The translations under genes and the position numbers were made by a program. A stretch of 16,299 nt of DNA from GCA-002700125 sp964434385. GTDB lineage: Bacteria; Chloroflexota; Dehalococcoidia; Lucifugimonadales; Lucifugimonadaceae. Below, piece by piece: positions 13,981 through 16,299 of the stretch. The notes under the pieces are model-generated. The model made no database searches, was not told the origin of the DNA, and was given only the letters and a program-made list of their open reading frames with translations. Location of the stretch: positions 1 to 16,299 of the forward strand of contig CAYSUW010000022.1 in the NCBI GenBank assembly GCA_964434385.1. Direction: 5' to 3'. Numbering within the stretch: position 1 is the stretch's first letter; every line of letters begins with the position of its first letter.

Positions 13981-15363
13981 ATGAAAAGAATATTATTTAT
14001 ATTGTTATTTGCATTTCTAATTGTTGGATGTGCTAGAGAAAATATTGAATCTGAAAAAAATGATATTTCAAATATTAATAAAGAGCCGGAAGAAAAAATG
14101 ATTGGTGTTGTGAAGAATTATAAAGATGAAGCTGAAGCAATAAAAGAAAATAAAGTCATTAATCAACCCGGTAAAATTATTACGAATATTAGTGGTCCAG
14201 AATATGAAATAGAAAAAGACAAAGATATTAATTTCGATTTAAATGTTCTTGATATTGAAGAAATAACTATGCCTGCATCTATTACGTATGGACCAGATAA
14301 CAGGTTATATGTGGGACAACTTGATGGCTCAATAGTTGCTTTTCAACAACCTTTATTAGGCACAATTAACCCAGAATATATTGTCCAACCAGGAACTTTT
14401 GAACAGATTTTGGGTTTGACTTTCAACCAAAATGAATCTTCTGATGATATAACTTTATATGTTTCTCATTCAAGATTACATACAAAAACTGAAGATCCTC
14501 CCTTTCAGGGAAAGATTTCAAAGATAAAAGGACCAAAATTTAAACCTGAAACAGTTATATCCGGTCTTCCAGTCCAAAATGGAGATCATGCTAACAATGG
14601 TATAGCGTTTGATCACAAAGGAAGATTATTTATAGCGCAAGGTGGAAGTACTAACGCAGGATTTCCTATGAAACCACTTGATAGAGATGAAACACCTCTT
14701 TCAGGAGCAATACTTGTTGCTGATTTAAGCGATCCAGATTTTGATGGTGAAATAAAATATGATACAGAGACTGCTACTCATCAAACAAATAAAATTTCTG
14801 GAGATATTAATGTTTTTGCTTCAGGATTTAGAAATCCATTTGATTTAGTTATTCATTCAAATGGTAAAATATATTCCACTGATAATGGACCTAGTAAATT
14901 TTTTCCAGGTGAATCTATTTCATGTTTAGAAGATAGAACTTTAGGTGTTGATGGCCCAGATGAATTAAATTTAGTTATAGAGGGTTATTATTATGGACAC
15001 CCCAATAGAAATCGTGGAAGATTTAATAAAGATGAATGTACTTATTATTCTGGAAAAACTCCCTCTGAAAACCACAGGCAACCAATAGCTTTATTAGGTG
15101 ATTTCCTGTCTGCGAATGGAATTGGAGAATACTATTCAGATGCTTTTAATGGCAAAATGATTGGAGACCTTATATATGTTGATTTTAAAAATGGTGAAGT
15201 CTGGCGAGTAGAACTTTCAGATGATGGTGAAAGAGTTCATGCGATATCGAGTTTATATAAAAAAGAAGTATCTGGAGCTGTGGATTTAGCATTAACACCT
15301 GATGGAGAGATATATATAACTCATGTTGGAGGCGCTATTTATTATCTTTCTCCAAGGAAATAA
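13981..15363 (+). CDS. PQQ-dependent glucose/sorbosone dehydrogenase-like lipoprotein
   Basis: A lipoprotein of 460 residues from the ATG at 13981. The signal is MKR, a hydrophobic core and lipobox LIVGC (Cys17). A charged linker of about 70 residues follows, then a beta-propeller domain of the soluble glucose/sorbosone dehydrogenase type (about 90-460). Family marks are MPASITYGPDNRLYVG, the NGDHANNGIAFD block with H203 in the place of the catalytic His, ASGFRNPFD with R284 as the PQQ-contacting Arg, and GYYYGHPNRNRGRF. Such enzymes oxidise sugars or aldehydes outside the cytoplasm using PQQ; the substrate is unknown and some relatives are structural only. I chose 13981 because of the promoter spacing. 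No PQQ synthesis genes are in the window. The gene stands alone. Confidence 0.85.
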   Translation: MKRILFILLFAFLIVGCARENIESEKNDISNINKEPEEKMIGVVKNYKDEAEAIKENKVINQPGKIITNISGPEYEIEKDKDINFDLNVLDIEEITMPASITYGPDNRLYVGQLDGSIVAFQQPLLGTINPEYIVQPGTFEQILGLTFNQNESSDDITLYVSHSRLHTKTEDPPFQGKISKIKGPKFKPETVISGLPVQNGDHANNGIAFDHKGRLFIAQGGSTNAGFPMKPLDRDETPLSGAILVADLSDPDFDGEIKYDTETATHQTNKISGDINVFASGFRNPFDLVIHSNGKIYSTDNGPSKFFPGESISCLEDRTLGVDGPDELNLVIEGYYYGHPNRNRGRFNKDECTYYSGKTPSENHRQPIALLGDFLSANGIGEYYSDAFNGKMIGDLIYVDFKNGEVWRVELSDDGERVHAISSLYKKEVSGAVDLALTPDGEIYITHVGGAIYYLSPRK

Positions 15364-15419
15364 TTGAATTTGAAGAATATTGGATTAAAATCTATGATTT
15401 TATGTAAGGTCATTTTATG

Positions 15420-15441
15420 AAAAACTAGGCCTTGCCTTTTT
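15420..15441 (+). terminator. weak candidate terminator after the PQQ-dehydrogenase gene
   Basis: AGGC-CTT-GCCT (15427-15437) can pair as a 4-bp stem and is flanked by AAAA upstream and TTTT downstream, which can extend the stem with a 2-base bulge and supply the T tract. It lies 57 bases after the stop. The stem is short, so confidence is low. Confidence 0.3.
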
Positions 15442-15475
15442 GAAGTAAAAGATAAGAGGTTTAATAAGTTGGGGA

Positions 15476-15505
15476 GATAATTTTAGGATTGGGGGTTTTC
15501 TGATA
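15476..15505 (+). promoter_or_regulatory. orphan TTTTCTGATA promoter motif
   Basis: TTTTCTGATA (15496-15505) is preceded by GATAATT (15476-15482) with the same 16-base spacing as the sites at 4180 and 5450. The position 20 bases downstream reads ATT, and no plus-strand gene follows. A transcript from here would run antisense into the GxxExxY gene (15522-16085). It may be a relic, an antisense RNA promoter, or a chance copy. Confidence 0.35.
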
Positions 15506-15521
15506 ATTTGCTCAGATTTAT

Positions 15522-16085
15522 TTAAAACAAATCATCTATTAACTTAATTACTTTTTCTTTATTGTCATAGTAATAGCAGTTGACATATACCTTGGTAGGA
15601 GGCATTTTAATAAAACTTGGCTCTCTTTTAAGTATCTCATTCCCATCCTTTTCTAATATTTCGCCTTTTTCAATCTTTGAATTTTTCCCAAAAACAATTA
15701 ACGCTGCTATTTCAATTTGATTAATTATAGAGCTGCTATTTTTTGGCAAACTCATTAAATATCTCCGGATTTGATCATAAGGGTCTACAGATTCACTATT
15801 AACAACTTTTGTTTCAATAAAGAAGGGCAAGGGATAATTCTTAGAATTTTTTTTAGGTGATATTAAAAAATCTAATTCTCCAAATTTCAGATACTGATCT
15901 TTATAAAAAAGCTCTACGCTAATTTCTCTTATAGCTTCAAATTCTTTTGATTTAGAAAATTCTAAAGACATAGCCATTTGATAATCTGACTCTTCAAATC
16001 CTGGACCTAGTTCTTCAAAAACATCTTCACATGTCTTTTTAATGTCATTTATCGTTTTCTTAAATTTATCTAAATATTTTGGCAT
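15522..16085 (-). CDS. GxxExxY protein, PD-(D/E)XK nuclease-like fold
   Basis: A 187-residue soluble protein. The segment GPGFEESDYQMAMSLEF (27-43) contains the GxxExxY signature (G29, E32, Y35). It is followed by a strand with REISVELFYK, then D72 (GELDFLI) and E91-x-K93 (FFIETKVV), the D...ExK core of PD-(D/E)XK nuclease folds. The family is widespread, its cellular role is unsettled, and nuclease activity is an inference from the fold. It is longer than the usual GxxExxY protein (about 120-130 residues), with a C-terminal extension of roughly 50 residues rich in Lys, Tyr and Asp. It stands alone between gene-free stretches and lies opposite the orphan promoter motif at 15496. Confidence 0.72.
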   Translation of the reverse strand: MPKYLDKFKKTINDIKKTCEDVFEELGPGFEESDYQMAMSLEFSKSKEFEAIREISVELFYKDQYLKFGELDFLISPKKNSKNYPLPFFIETKVVNSESVDPYDQIRRYLMSLPKNSSSIINQIEIAALIVFGKNSKIEKGEILEKDGNEILKREPSFIKMPPTKVYVNCYYYDNKEKVIKLIDDLF

Positions 16086-16092
16086 ATATATT

Positions 16093-16098
16093 ATTATA
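16093..16098 (-). promoter_or_regulatory. candidate -10 element (TATAAT) of the GxxExxY gene
   Basis: A consensus TATAAT on the minus strand lies 7 bases before the ATG at 16085, with no Shine-Dalgarno between them. Transcription would begin at or close to the start codon. The rest of 16099-16299 is AT-rich and holds no gene I can support. Confidence 0.35.
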
Positions 16099-16299
16099 AT
16101 TAAAATTTACATTCCATGCTAAAAAGATAACTTTTTAAGATTTATCAATGATTTTAGGAAAAATGGTAACAAAATAATTCTCAGGAAAAAGAAATTGAAG
16201 ACGATATACTAAAAATCAATTCTTAATGAGTGAATTAGTAGTTTAATATATACTTGATTTTTAAATACCAAAATAATAAAGAATAAAAATGCCAAATAA

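Noticed and set aside
16209..16298. Minus-strand open frame at the right edge reading as a hydrophobic tail
   Set aside because: Short AT-rich DNA yields hydrophobic codons by chance; another minus frame is open over much of the same stretch, and no homology is recognisable.
16289..16299. Possible start of a plus-strand gene (ATG CCA AAT ...) running off the right edge
   Set aside because: Only three codons are visible, with no Shine-Dalgarno and no convincing promoter; it cannot be supported.
1..16299. CRISPR array, insertion sequence, tRNA or rRNA genes, toxin-antitoxin or prophage genes
   Set aside because: I found no regularly spaced repeats, transposase-like motifs, tRNA-like folds or phage structural genes; the only multi-copy elements are the lipoprotein paralogs and the TTTTCTGATA motif.

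Overview
This is an AT-rich window (roughly 30% GC by eye) from a bacterium with densely packed genes on both strands. Two mandelate-racemase-type enolases, a CaiB-type CoA-transferase, an RraA-family protein, a hydroxyacid dehydrogenase and a lipoprotein PQQ-type dehydrogenase in 16 kb suggest a free-living marine heterotroph that feeds on organic acids. The enrichment in enolase-superfamily paralogs resembles SAR202-type Chloroflexota. That placement is inference; the window has no rRNA, tRNA or phylogenetic marker.

Layout. (1) Positions 1-1232, plus strand: a tandem set of small secreted lipoproteins of one unrecognised family (a 3' remnant at the left edge and two full copies); a further paralog lies at 4220-4771. 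(2) 1319-2455, plus: a first enolase-superfamily protein with an unusual active site, convergent with PurU (2475-3338, minus). (3) 3405-4088, minus: two membrane proteins, one a 51-residue protein found by reading the sequence. (4) 4791-5368, minus: an unrecognised gene split by a frameshift at an A7 tract. (5) 5490-10415, plus: a catabolic operon of crotonase, family III CoA-transferase, soluble fumarate-reductase-like flavoprotein and a second enolase-superfamily enzyme, followed by a small gene of its own. (6) 10706-13739, minus: PlsY-like protein, ABM/YgiN-like protein, RraA-family protein and D-2-hydroxyacid dehydrogenase. (7) 13981-15363, plus: lipoprotein PQQ-type sugar dehydrogenase. 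(8) 15522-16085, minus: GxxExxY (PD-(D/E)XK-like) protein.

Working together: the operon in (5) looks like a route in which a carboxylate is activated by CoA transfer, oxidised or reduced at its carbon chain by the flavoprotein, hydrated by the crotonase, and fed by (or feeding) an acid dehydratase/racemase of the enolase superfamily. The RraA protein and hydroxyacid dehydrogenase suit neighbouring oxo- and hydroxy-acid metabolism. Substrates cannot be read from sequence.

The most striking non-coding signal is the exact 10-mer TTTTCTGATA. It occurs five times, always on the plus strand and always between genes. In three cases (4200, 5470, 13961) it begins exactly 20 bases before an ATG that lacks a Shine-Dalgarno sequence. 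Some copies have a GAAAATT-like element about 16 bases further upstream. This looks like a promoter class giving leaderless or nearly leaderless mRNAs and linking a lipoprotein, the catabolic operon and the PQQ lipoprotein. No gene-free stretch exceeds 300 bases.
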